A stretch of 64,000 nt of DNA from Nocardioides astragali (lineage in GTDB: Bacteria; Actinomycetota; Actinomycetes; Propionibacteriales; Nocardioidaceae), in assembly GCF_024436375.1 (NCBI RefSeq), contig NZ_JAFMZM010000002.1, forward strand, positions 1 through 64,000, read 5' to 3'. The notes beneath the pieces are model-generated. The model ran no database searches. It saw only the letters and a program-made list of their open reading frames with translations, and was not told where the DNA came from. Shown here piece after piece: positions 44,032-53,936 of the stretch (positions are counted from its first letter, which is position 1; each line of letters starts with the position of its first letter). A program made the translations under genes and the position numbers.

Positions 44032-45186
44032 TCAGCGCGGCGAGATCCGCAGGACCCGGTCGCCGGCGCCGTTGTCCGTGGTCACCAGCAGGTCCCCGTT
44101 GCGCGTGGACGTCACCGAGCGGAGCCGCCCGAAGCGCTGGAGGACCTTCGGTCGGGTCACGGAGAGGAGTCCGCCCTGGTCGTCGAAGCGGAGGAACATC
44201 ACCTCGGACCCCTTGAGGGCGGCGACGGCGAGGGTCCCGTCCAGCGAGCCCCACTGCTCGCCGCGCACCCACGCCGCACCTGACGTCGCGATGGTCGGCG
44301 CGCCGGAGGACCATGCCGCCTCCTGCTGGACGCCGGGGAGCGAGTGGTCGGTCATCGGCACCGACTCGTCGTACCCCGGCACCGGGTTCCAGCCGTAGTC
44401 GCCGCCGGGGACGAGGAGGTTGACCTCGTCGTCGCGGTCGCTGCCGTGCTCCACCGACCACACGGACCCGTCGGCGCGCTGGGCGAGGCCCTGCACGTTG
44501 CGGTGACCGTAGGTCCAGACGAAGCGCCGGGCGGTGGTCGAGCCGGCGAACGGGTTGTCGGGCATCGGACCGCCGGTGCGGCGGTGCACCCGTAGCACCT
44601 TGCCGCCGAGGGAGTCGAGGTCGCGCGGGTTGGTGCCGACCGCCGCGTCACCGGTGCCGACGAGAAGTGCGTCTCCCTCGCGCTCGAGCAGCAGCCGGCA
44701 GCCGCCGTGGCGCCCGGACGTGGCCGGGAACCCGCTGAGCAGCACCTTCCGGTGGGAGAGGGTGCGCCACCGGCGGTCGACCCGCCACCGCGTCACCCGC
44801 ACCTCGGGGCCGTTGCTCGTCCTCGCGCCGTGGCAGGCCCACAGCGTGCGCGAGCCGGCATCCACGGCGAGCGAGAGCAGGCCGGTCTCGCCGGAGACCC
44901 AGACGAGCCGTCCGAGCCGGGCGAGCGTGCGCCTCTTGCCGTTGCGTACGACGCTGATGCGGGCGCGGTCGCGCTCCGAGACGAGCAACCGCCCTCCGGC
45001 GCCCTGCTGGACGTCCCACGGGTTCTGGAGTCCGCGCACGACGGTGCGGACCTTCAGTGCCGGGGCGGCGGGGCGGTGTGACGCGGACGGCGACGGCGCG
45101 CTCGCGGCGGGCGCGACCGGGGTGTCGAGGGGAGCGAGCGCCAACGTGATGGCGAGGGCGAGTGACGAAGCGAGAAGACGCACCAT
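44032..45186 (-). CDS. PQQ-type sugar dehydrogenase (glucose/sorbosone dehydrogenase family)
   Basis: 384 residues from ATG 45186. Signal peptide (LLASSLALAITLALAPL), Ser/Pro-rich linker, then a six-bladed beta-propeller: GLQNPWDVQQGAGGRLLVSE, WVSGETGLLSLAVD, and the family mark TYGHRNVQGLAQR with GDYGWNPVPGYD. Secreted. TAGCGT lies seven bases before the ATG (near leaderless). Sugar and cofactor not confirmed. Confidence 0.85.
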   Translation of the reverse strand: MVRLLASSLALAITLALAPLDTPVAPAASAPSPSASHRPAAPALKVRTVVRGLQNPWDVQQGAGGRLLVSERDRARISVVRNGKRRTLARLGRLVWVSGETGLLSLAVDAGSRTLWACHGARTSNGPEVRVTRWRVDRRWRTLSHRKVLLSGFPATSGRHGGCRLLLEREGDALLVGTGDAAVGTNPRDLDSLGGKVLRVHRRTGGPMPDNPFAGSTTARRFVWTYGHRNVQGLAQRADGSVWSVEHGSDRDDEVNLLVPGGDYGWNPVPGYDESVPMTDHSLPGVQQEAAWSSGAPTIATSGAAWVRGEQWGSLDGTLAVAALKGSEVMFLRFDDQGGLLSVTRPKVLQRFGRLRSVTSTRNGDLLVTTDNGAGDRVLRISPR

Positions 45187-45231
45187 GCGGAGGACGCTAG
45201 CCGTCACCGACGTCGTTGTGAACGCCGCCGA

Positions 45232-46113
45232 TCAGTCGAGCGGCAGCTCGCGGGAGAGCTGGATGCCGGTCCTGGTGGTGGCGTAGCCCAACCGGGTGTT
45301 GAGCGTGCGCATCGCCGCGTTGCCGTCCTGCGTCCAGGTGTAGACCTCGGTGATCCCGTGCTCCGCCGCCCACGCCAGGGTCCGCTGCTTGAGGTGGATC
45401 GCCAGTCCCCGGCCCCGCCAGTCGCCGCGGACGGCAGTGAGGGAGTTCTCCGCACGCGTCGGCTCGTCAGTGTCGAGGCCGAGACCCGCGCACCCGGCGA
45501 CCTCACCGTCGTGGAGGGCCAGGAACATGGGGTCGCCCAGCCAGTCACGCGTCCACCGCTCGAGGCTGACGTCCAAGGGCGTGTCGACTGCGAAGCCTGT
45601 CAGCGCCTCGCGTCCGAACCGCTCGTACGACGCCTCCCACAGTCCCGGGCGCTCGTGGGCGGCGACCACCTCGATGCCCGGAGGAGGCGGGATGACATCG
45701 GGCGTCGTGCTGATGGTGTAGGTCTGCTCGATCTCGCGGTTGACCTCGGCGAACCCGAAGCGCCGCGCGAACAGCTCGGAGGGCTCGTCGTCGACGCTCG
45801 CCCGCAGCAGGGGGAGCCCAAGGGAGGCGACGTGGTCGGCCAGCTGGCGCAGCAGCGCCGTGCCGACGCCGCGGCGCCGGTGCTCGGGCAGGACGCGCGG
45901 GATGACACCGCCGGAGTTGGCGCTCTCCGCTCGTTGCGCCAGACCGTGGCCGAGGACGGTGCCGCCTTCGCGGGCCAGCAGCAGGAGACGGTCGGGGGAG
46001 TCGCCGGCCCGGAGCTCGGCCAGGGACTGGGTCCGCTCGAAGGGCACGACCGCGATGCGCACCTGCCGCCACTGCTCGTAGTCCGCGTCGGTGACGCACC
46101 GCGTGATGTCCAC
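45232..46113 (-). CDS. Tandem GNAT N-acetyltransferase
   Basis: 293 residues from GTG 46113, leaderless. Two GNAT domains: the first with acetyl-CoA loop PEHRRRGVGTALLRQLADH, the second with GDWRGRGLAIHLKQRTLAWA, ending TLNTRLGYATT. Resembles MshD-like double-domain proteins in outline; substrate unknown. Divergent from nadE across a highly structured 159-base region. Confidence 0.85.
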   Translation of the reverse strand: MDITRCVTDADYEQWRQVRIAVVPFERTQSLAELRAGDSPDRLLLLAREGGTVLGHGLAQRAESANSGGVIPRVLPEHRRRGVGTALLRQLADHVASLGLPLLRASVDDEPSELFARRFGFAEVNREIEQTYTISTTPDVIPPPPGIEVVAAHERPGLWEASYERFGREALTGFAVDTPLDVSLERWTRDWLGDPMFLALHDGEVAGCAGLGLDTDEPTRAENSLTAVRGDWRGRGLAIHLKQRTLAWAAEHGITEVYTWTQDGNAAMRTLNTRLGYATTRTGIQLSRELPLD

Positions 46114-46119
46114 ACCCTC

Positions 46120-46125
46120 ACGGTA
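46120..46125 (-). promoter_or_regulatory. -10 element of the GNAT gene (leaderless)
   Basis: TACCGT on the minus strand then six bases then GTG 46113. Confidence 0.55.
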
Positions 46126-46159
46126 GATCGAGTGTCCACCGGGTTTCCCGGGGCGCGGA

Positions 46160-46247
46160 CGTAGACGCGCGGACATTGGTGCCCGTCCGGCGACGGGCCC
46201 AGGCGTGGCCGGGGCCCGCTCGGCAGGGTTGTGTCCGCGCGTCTACG
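46160..46247. promoter_or_regulatory. 16-bp inverted repeat pair in the GNAT-nadE divergent region
   Basis: CGTAGACGCGCGGACA (46160-46175) and its exact complement (46232-46247) face each other across 56 bases. Between them lies a nested hairpin GCCCGTC-CGGC-GACGGGC (46181-46198). The right copy covers the expected -35 region of nadE; the left copy is upstream of the GNAT promoter. Looks like a shared operator or a DNA-loop element. Confidence 0.6.
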
Positions 46248-46260
46248 CGCGGTGGTTCCC

Positions 46261-46266
46261 TAGAGT
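46261..46266 (+). promoter_or_regulatory. -10 element of nadE (leaderless)
   Basis: TAGAGT then six bases then GTG 46273. Confidence 0.6.
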
Positions 46267-46272
46267 GAGGGC

Positions 46273-48315
<2,043 letters not shown>

Positions 48316-48344
48316 CTCCGGTCTCGACCAGCCTTTGCCCGCCG

Positions 48345-48371
48345 TTAACGAGCGGCTGGTGCGGGTTTAGC
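48345..48371. promoter_or_regulatory. TTARC repeat pair upstream of the secreted-protein genes
   Basis: TTAAC at 48345 and TTAGC at 48367, 22 bp (two 11-bp steps) apart, 62-88 bases upstream of GTG 48433. The same pentamers occur 11 bp apart upstream of the response-regulator gene at 51299-51314. Confidence 0.4.
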
Positions 48372-48432
48372 CGCACGCGGACGAGCCTTCTGGTCACGAC
48401 GTCGCCCGACGTCGTTGGACGAAGGAGGAATC

Positions 48433-48816
48433 GTGCAGAAGAAGGCAGTCATCGGCGGCACCGCCGCGGCCGCGGTCGTGATCGGTCTCGGAGCCTGGTG
48501 GGCGGTCGACCAGTCGGTCGAGGCCCAGACGACTGAGCGCGGCACGTGCGGCTCCGCCACGTGGGAGCTCGGCGCCGAGGCCGAGGACGGCGGCACCGAG
48601 GTGAGTGCCGAGCTCCAGTCGTCGGGTCCCGGCGAGGAGTGGGAGGTCGCGCTCGTGCGGGGGGACTCCTCGCTGCTCACCGGCACGCGCACCACCGACG
48701 AGGACGGCGAGATCGACGTCGACGCGTTCAGCGACGGCAACCCCGGCGACGCGACGTACTCCGCCACCTTCACCCCCGCCGACGGCGAGCCCTGCACGGC
48801 CAGCCTCGGCTCCTGA
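48433..48816 (+). CDS. Membrane-anchored two-Cys beta protein, copy 1
   Basis: 127 residues from GTG 48433 with AAGGAGG. One N-terminal hydrophobic segment (VIGGTAAAAVVIGLGAWWAV), then an extracytoplasmic domain bounded by two Cys (RGTCGSATWEL and GEPCTASLGS). Paralogue of the next gene: same RG[TS]C start, DEDGEIDVD versus DDEGELDVE, and Cys near the end. Acidic. Confidence 0.8.
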   Translation: MQKKAVIGGTAAAAVVIGLGAWWAVDQSVEAQTTERGTCGSATWELGAEAEDGGTEVSAELQSSGPGEEWEVALVRGDSSLLTGTRTTDEDGEIDVDAFSDGNPGDATYSATFTPADGEPCTASLGS

Positions 48817-48855
48817 CCAACCGCACCCGCCCCACCCCATTCCTGAGGAGAATCC

Positions 48856-49236
48856 ATGAAGAAGAACCTGATCGCCACCACCGCCCTGGTCGCCACCGCA
48901 GCAGCCGGCACAGCTGTGCTGACCGCCGCTCCTGCGAACGCCGACGTCGAGCGTCGCGGCAGCTGCGCAGGTGCCGTCTACGAGCTGAACGTCGACCGCG
49001 AGCGCGGGGGCTTCGAGGTCAGCGGCGACCTCGAAGGCGCCCGCGCCGGAAGCGAGTGGAAGGTGACCGTCCGTCACGACGGCACGGTCGCCACCTCGCG
49101 GGTCCTGCGCGCCGACGACGAGGGCGAGCTCGACGTCGAGACCCGGCGCCGCAACACCGGGGGCAAGGACACGTTCACGCTGTCGGTGAAGCCCGTCGGC
49201 GGCAGCGCCTGCTCGCTGTCGGTCAGCCTGCGCTGA
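48856..49236 (+). CDS. Secreted two-Cys beta protein, copy 2
   Basis: 126 residues, ATG 48856 with GAGGAG. Cleavable signal peptide (ALVATAAAGTAVLTAAPANA) then RGSCAGAVYEL, WKVTVRHDG and GSACSLSVSLR. Tandem duplicate of copy 1, 39 bases downstream. Copy 1 lacks a clean cleavage site, so one member may stay anchored and the other be released. Confidence 0.8.
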   Translation: MKKNLIATTALVATAAAGTAVLTAAPANADVERRGSCAGAVYELNVDRERGGFEVSGDLEGARAGSEWKVTVRHDGTVATSRVLRADDEGELDVETRRRNTGGKDTFTLSVKPVGGSACSLSVSLR

Positions 49237-49252
49237 GCCCGCCTGCGGGTTC

Positions 49253-49304
49253 GGAGGAGCCCGGGTCAGGCCGTCCGCAACGTGATGGCGACCCGGGCTC
49301 CTCC
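49253..49304. terminator. 15-bp stem at the convergent junction
   Basis: GGAGGAGCCCGGGTC (49253-49267) and its exact complement (49290-49304) around a 22-base loop that contains the kinase stop codon. Likely a two-way terminator; no T run. Confidence 0.6.
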
Positions 49305-50564
49305 CATGTCCGAGGACCCGGTGGTCACGTAGCCGCCGGACTCCTCTGCGGTCCGGGCCGCGATCGAGAGGCCGAGCCCGGTCGACCCCGCTCCGCTGGC
49401 GCCGCGTCCGGTCGCGTCGAGGCCAGGGGGCAGTCCCGGCCCGGCGTCCTCGACGACCAGCTCGACCTGCTCGTCGGTGGCGGTCAGCGTGATGCGTACG
49501 GCGTCGGTGTCGGCGGTGTGGCTGAAGGCGTTGTCCAGCAGGACGTCGACCATCGCCTCGAGGTCGGCGCGGCTGGTGCGCAGCAGGGGACCTGACGTGG
49601 CCAGGTCGAGCGTGAACGACCGGCCCTGGTCCTCGGCCAGCGGCTCCCAGTGGCGTACGCCGTCCGCGATGACCGCGACCGCGTCGGTGCGCGGGTCGAG
49701 TCCCTCGCGCTCGGAGCGACGCGCCTCGCGGACGATCTCGTCCACGGTCGCCTGCAGCGCATCGAGGTCGGACCCGAGCCGCTCGCGCAGGTCGGGGTCG
49801 GCAACGGCCTCGACGCGCAGTCGCAGCGCGGTCACGGGCGTGCGGAGCCGGTGGGACAGGTCGGCGACGGACTCGCGCTCGCGGGCGAGGAGCAGCTCGA
49901 TGCGGCCGACCAGGCGGCGGACGGCACCGGCGAGCTCCTGCACCTCGGGCGGTCCCTCGACCGCCGGCAGCGGCGCCGCGGAGCCCGGCCGACCGAGCGA
50001 CTGGGTGTGCTGCGCCAGCTGCCGGATCGGGTCCACGAAGGAACGACCGAGCCGGTCGACCACGACCAGCGAGCCTGCGAGCAACGCCAGGGCGAGCAGC
50101 GCCAGTAAGCCCCAGGCCACGCCCACCACCGACCTGAGGCCAGGCTCGTCCACGACGACCCGGATCACCGGGGTCTGCTCGGGAAGCGCGGAGTTGCCGC
50201 CGCGCGAGACCGGGACGAGGATCTGCGAGCCGCCGGCGACGTCGTCGACGCGCGCCCGGCCGGTGTTGCGGGCGTCGAGGACCTTCGCATCCTCCCCGGG
50301 CTGCGGTCCGACCCCTTCGCCGTCGGGGTAGAGCACGGTGACCTGCGCGTGCTCGTCGGCGTCGTTGAGCCGGTCGACGTACGCCGCGACGGCGCCCTTG
50401 TCCTGCCCCGACACGACGGTCTCGACGGCCTGCACCTCCAGCGCGGCGCGCGCCAGCCGGTCCTCCAGCGCATAGCTGCGCACCAGGATCGCCATCGGCA
50501 CCAGCATCGCGAGCAGCACCATCGAGATCGCCGCGGCTGCGGTGACCAGGAGGCTGCGCCGCAC
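49266..50564 (-). CDS. Sensor histidine kinase (second system)
   Basis: 432 residues, GTG 50564, one base after the regulator stop. TM1 (LLVTAAAAISMVLLAMLVPM), an extracytoplasmic domain of ~125 residues, TM2 (GVAWGLLALLALALLAGSLV), HAMP, HisKA VADLSHRLRTPVTALRLR, HATPase N box LLDNAFSHT, G boxes EDAGPGLPPG and STGLGLSIAA. Confidence 0.92.
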   Translation of the reverse strand: MRRSLLVTAAAAISMVLLAMLVPMAILVRSYALEDRLARAALEVQAVETVVSGQDKGAVAAYVDRLNDADEHAQVTVLYPDGEGVGPQPGEDAKVLDARNTGRARVDDVAGGSQILVPVSRGGNSALPEQTPVIRVVVDEPGLRSVVGVAWGLLALLALALLAGSLVVVDRLGRSFVDPIRQLAQHTQSLGRPGSAAPLPAVEGPPEVQELAGAVRRLVGRIELLLARERESVADLSHRLRTPVTALRLRVEAVADPDLRERLGSDLDALQATVDEIVREARRSEREGLDPRTDAVAVIADGVRHWEPLAEDQGRSFTLDLATSGPLLRTSRADLEAMVDVLLDNAFSHTADTDAVRITLTATDEQVELVVEDAGPGLPPGLDATGRGASGAGSTGLGLSIAARTAEESGGYVTTGSSDMGGARVAITLRTA

Positions 50565-50565
50565 G

Positions 50566-51258
<693 letters not shown>

Positions 51259-51264
51259 GCCGAG

Positions 51265-51270
51265 ACCGTA
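51265..51270 (-). promoter_or_regulatory. -10 element of the second response-regulator gene (leaderless)
   Basis: TACGGT on the minus strand then six bases then GTG 51258. Confidence 0.55.
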
Positions 51271-51296
51271 CCGTCCACCGCACCGGCCGGAGCCGC

Positions 51297-51314
51297 CCTT
51301 AGCAACGCCTTAAC
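51297..51314. promoter_or_regulatory. 11-bp direct repeat between the regulator and the divergent gene
   Basis: CCTTAGC and CCTTAAC exactly 11 bp apart (TTARC at 51299 and 51310). The position, about 40-55 bases upstream of the regulator start, suits an OmpR-type activator; the divergent gene at 51360 could share it. Confidence 0.55.
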
Positions 51315-51347
51315 CACCGCATGGCCTCGTGCTGACGTGCCAGCGGG

Positions 51348-51353
51348 CACGAT
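51348..51353 (+). promoter_or_regulatory. -10 element of the 51360 gene (leaderless)
   Basis: CACGAT then six bases then GTG 51360; same form as the aceE element. Confidence 0.45.
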
Positions 51354-51359
51354 GGGCCG

Positions 51360-51788
51360 GTGAGACGTCGGATGCTGCTCGTCGGCCTGTGGGCCGCCAC
51401 CACGGCCGTGGCCGTGCTGGTCGGCGTCTTCGCGGTCTCGACCGTTGGCGCCACCATCCGCGACCGGGGACCGGTGGGCGACGAGGTGCTCCGCAACGAC
51501 ACGGTGAAGCCGCCCGCCTCGGTGCCGGAGGGGCCGCCGGTGCGCGACGAGGTGGCCGGCGAGTGGGGTGCGTTCGTGGTCGAGTGCCGCGACACCTGGG
51601 CGTACGGCGTCGCGGCCCGGCCCGACAAGGCCGCCGGCTGGCGGATCGTCAGCTGGGAGGAGGGACCCGACGACGACGTCGACGCGGTCTTCAGCGACGG
51701 CCGCAGCTCCGTGGACCTCGAGGTGTTCTGCAACCGCGGCCGGCCCACGCTCGCCGAGATCGAGCGCAACACGCTGGGTGACGACTGA
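51360..51788 (+). CDS. Membrane-anchored protein divergent from the two-component system
   Basis: 142 residues. One hydrophobic segment (LLVGLWAATTAVAVLVGVFA), then an outside domain with two Cys (VVECRDTWAYGVAA, LEVFCNRGRP) and an acidic middle. Not recognised. The position suggests it belongs to the second two-component regulon. Confidence 0.75.
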   Translation: MRRRMLLVGLWAATTAVAVLVGVFAVSTVGATIRDRGPVGDEVLRNDTVKPPASVPEGPPVRDEVAGEWGAFVVECRDTWAYGVAARPDKAAGWRIVSWEEGPDDDVDAVFSDGRSSVDLEVFCNRGRPTLAEIERNTLGDD

Positions 51789-51860
51789 CGGGCGGAGGCA
51801 ACCTTTGGGCCGCCGACCGCGTCCAGTAGGAGTCCACCACCCAGGGGAGAGAGAACGAGC

Positions 51861-52493
51861 ATGCCCACACGTCCCGTCACCGTCCGCACGACCGCACTGG
51901 CAGGCGCGGCCCTTCTCGCGACACTTCTCGCCACGGTGCTTGCCCCGACCGCGACCGTCGCCACCACAGGCACCGCCGCGGGGGACGAGCGCGGCGCGCC
52001 CCGCACGCGGCTGACGTTCACCGTCGATGACTGCGAGGGCTGCGAGATCCAGCTCGTCAACGCCCGCAGCACCCTCGATGCCGACGTCGTCCACGTCTGG
52101 CAGTCGCGCACCCGGACCGTCGAGGACGGTACGGTCACCTTCCGGGTCGCCACGAAGCGCACGTGGGGCCTGTCCGTCACGGTCGGCGCGCCCTGGGAGG
52201 GCCACACCGGCTACGCCACCACCGTCGCGTGGCGCTACAACGGCAAGGGTGTCGGCGACAGCATCACCCTCGACGAGGCCGTGACGAAGAAGCGGGCGTC
52301 GGCCTGCTGGGAGGGCGTACGCCGCCGCGCGGTGACAGTCCCGCTGGTGGTCGAGGAGGTCGAGGTCGACGGCGTGCACGGGCGCGTGCCCGGCAGCATC
52401 GCCTTCGTGCCGACCACGCAGAGCTGGCTCCCGCCGATGCGCCAGGTGTGGGACGGCGTGCTCGGCTCGCAGGACGTCAACATCTGTCGCTGA
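51861..52493 (+). CDS. Secreted protein with CxxC motif
   Basis: 210 residues, ATG 51861 after GGGGAGAGAG. Signal peptide (TTALAGAALLATLLATVLAP). The mature part starts RLTFTVDDCEGCEIQLVNA, with other Cys in SACWEGVRRR and DVNICR; a beta-sandwich pattern (VTFRVATKRTWGLSVTV, GYATTVAWRYNG). Function unknown. Confidence 0.75.
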   Translation: MPTRPVTVRTTALAGAALLATLLATVLAPTATVATTGTAAGDERGAPRTRLTFTVDDCEGCEIQLVNARSTLDADVVHVWQSRTRTVEDGTVTFRVATKRTWGLSVTVGAPWEGHTGYATTVAWRYNGKGVGDSITLDEAVTKKRASACWEGVRRRAVTVPLVVEEVEVDGVHGRVPGSIAFVPTTQSWLPPMRQVWDGVLGSQDVNICR

Positions 52494-52569
52494 GGCGTCG
52501 GGCAGTTGATCCCGCGCGCTGGCACCGACCGCTCCTCGGCCTGCCGCCCGTGGGGACCGGGCGTCCCCC

Positions 52570-52575
52570 TAGGCT
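52570..52575 (+). promoter_or_regulatory. -10 element of glnA2 (leaderless)
   Basis: TAGGCT then six bases then ATG 52582. Confidence 0.6.
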
Positions 52576-52581
52576 GCAGCC

Positions 52582-53928
52582 ATGGGCAAGCAAGAGGACT
52601 TCGTACTCCGCGCGCTCGAGGAGCGTGACGTCCGGTTCGTCCGGCTGTGGTTCACCGACGTGCTCGGCTTCCTCAAGAGCGTGAGCGTGGCTCCGGCCGA
52701 GCTCGAGAACGCCTTCGAGGAGGGCATCGGCTTCGACGGCTCGGCCATCGAGGGCTTCGCGCGCGTCTACGAGTCCGACATGCTCGCCCACCCCGACGCC
52801 TCGACGTTCCAGATCCTGCCGTGGCGCACCGGCGAGGACGGCGGACCGGCGACGGCCCGCATGTTCTGCGACATCGTCATGCCCGACGGCAGCCCGTCGT
52901 ACGCCGACCCGCGGCACGTGCTGAAGCGCACGCTGAGCAAGGCGGCCGACAAGGGCTTCACGTTCTACACCCACCCCGAGATCGAGTTCTACCTCTTCAA
53001 GAACGCGCCGGGGAAGGGCGACGAGCCCGAGCCGGTGGACCGCAGCGGGTTCTTCGACCACACCGCGCAGTCGCGCGGCTCCGACTTCCGCCGCGAGGCG
53101 ATCACGATGCTCGAGGCGATGGGCATCTCGGTGGAGTTCAGCCACCACGAGGGCGGTCCCGGCCAGCAGGAGATCGACCTGCGCTACGCCGACGCGCTCA
53201 CCACCGCCGACAACATCATGACTTTCCGCACCGTCGTCCGTGAGGTCGCGCTGGGGCAGGACATCTGGGCCACGTTCATGCCCAAGCCGTTCACCACCCA
53301 CCCCGGCTCCGGCATGCACACCCACGTCTCGCTCTTCGAGGGCGACCGCAACGCGTTCTTCGAGGCCGGCGCGCAGTACCAGCTGTCCAAGACGGGCCGG
53401 CAGTTCATCGCCGGCATCCTGCGCCACGCCAGCGAGATCAGCGTCGTCACCAACCAGTGGGTCAACTCCTACAAGCGCCTGCTCGGGGGCGGTGAGGCTC
53501 CCTCCTCCATCTGCTGGGGCCACAACAACCGCTCGGCGATGATCCGGGTGCCGATGTACAAGCCCAACAAGGGCCAGTCCACCCGCATCGAGCTGCGCAC
53601 GGTCGACCCGGCCTGCAACCCCTACCTCGCCTTCGCCGTCGTGCTGGCGGCCGGCATGAAGGGGATCGAGGAGGGCTACGAGCTCCCGCGCGAGGCCGAG
53701 GACGACGTGTGGTCGCTCACCGAGCGCGAGCGCAAGTCGCTGGGCATCTCGCCGCTGCCCAAGAGCCTGTGGGACGCGATCGGGATCGCGGAGGACTCCG
53801 AGCTCCTGGCCGAGACGCTCGGCGAGCACGTCTTCGACTTCTTCCTGCGCAACAAGCGCGCGGAGTGGGAGGAGTACCGCACGCAGGTCTCCGCCTACGA
53901 GCGCGACCGGATGCTGCCGGTCCTCTGA
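52582..53928 (+). CDS. glnA2: Glutamine synthetase, GlnA2-type
   Basis: 448 residues, type I fold. Metal and ATP sites: FDGSAIEGFARVYESDM, THPEIEFYLF, HHEGGPGQQEIDL, HPGSGMHTHVSL, NNRSAMIRVP, RIELRTVDPACNPYLAF. The usual adenylylation loop (NLYDLPPEE) reads DDVWSLTERE, with Trp where the target Tyr would be, so GlnE probably does not modify this copy. Directly upstream of glnE as in mycobacteria. Confidence 0.93.
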   Translation: MGKQEDFVLRALEERDVRFVRLWFTDVLGFLKSVSVAPAELENAFEEGIGFDGSAIEGFARVYESDMLAHPDASTFQILPWRTGEDGGPATARMFCDIVMPDGSPSYADPRHVLKRTLSKAADKGFTFYTHPEIEFYLFKNAPGKGDEPEPVDRSGFFDHTAQSRGSDFRREAITMLEAMGISVEFSHHEGGPGQQEIDLRYADALTTADNIMTFRTVVREVALGQDIWATFMPKPFTTHPGSGMHTHVSLFEGDRNAFFEAGAQYQLSKTGRQFIAGILRHASEISVVTNQWVNSYKRLLGGGEAPSSICWGHNNRSAMIRVPMYKPNKGQSTRIELRTVDPACNPYLAFAVVLAAGMKGIEEGYELPREAEDDVWSLTERERKSLGISPLPKSLWDAIGIAEDSELLAETLGEHVFDFFLRNKRAEWEEYRTQVSAYERDRMLPVL

Positions 53929-53936
53929 GACGAAAG

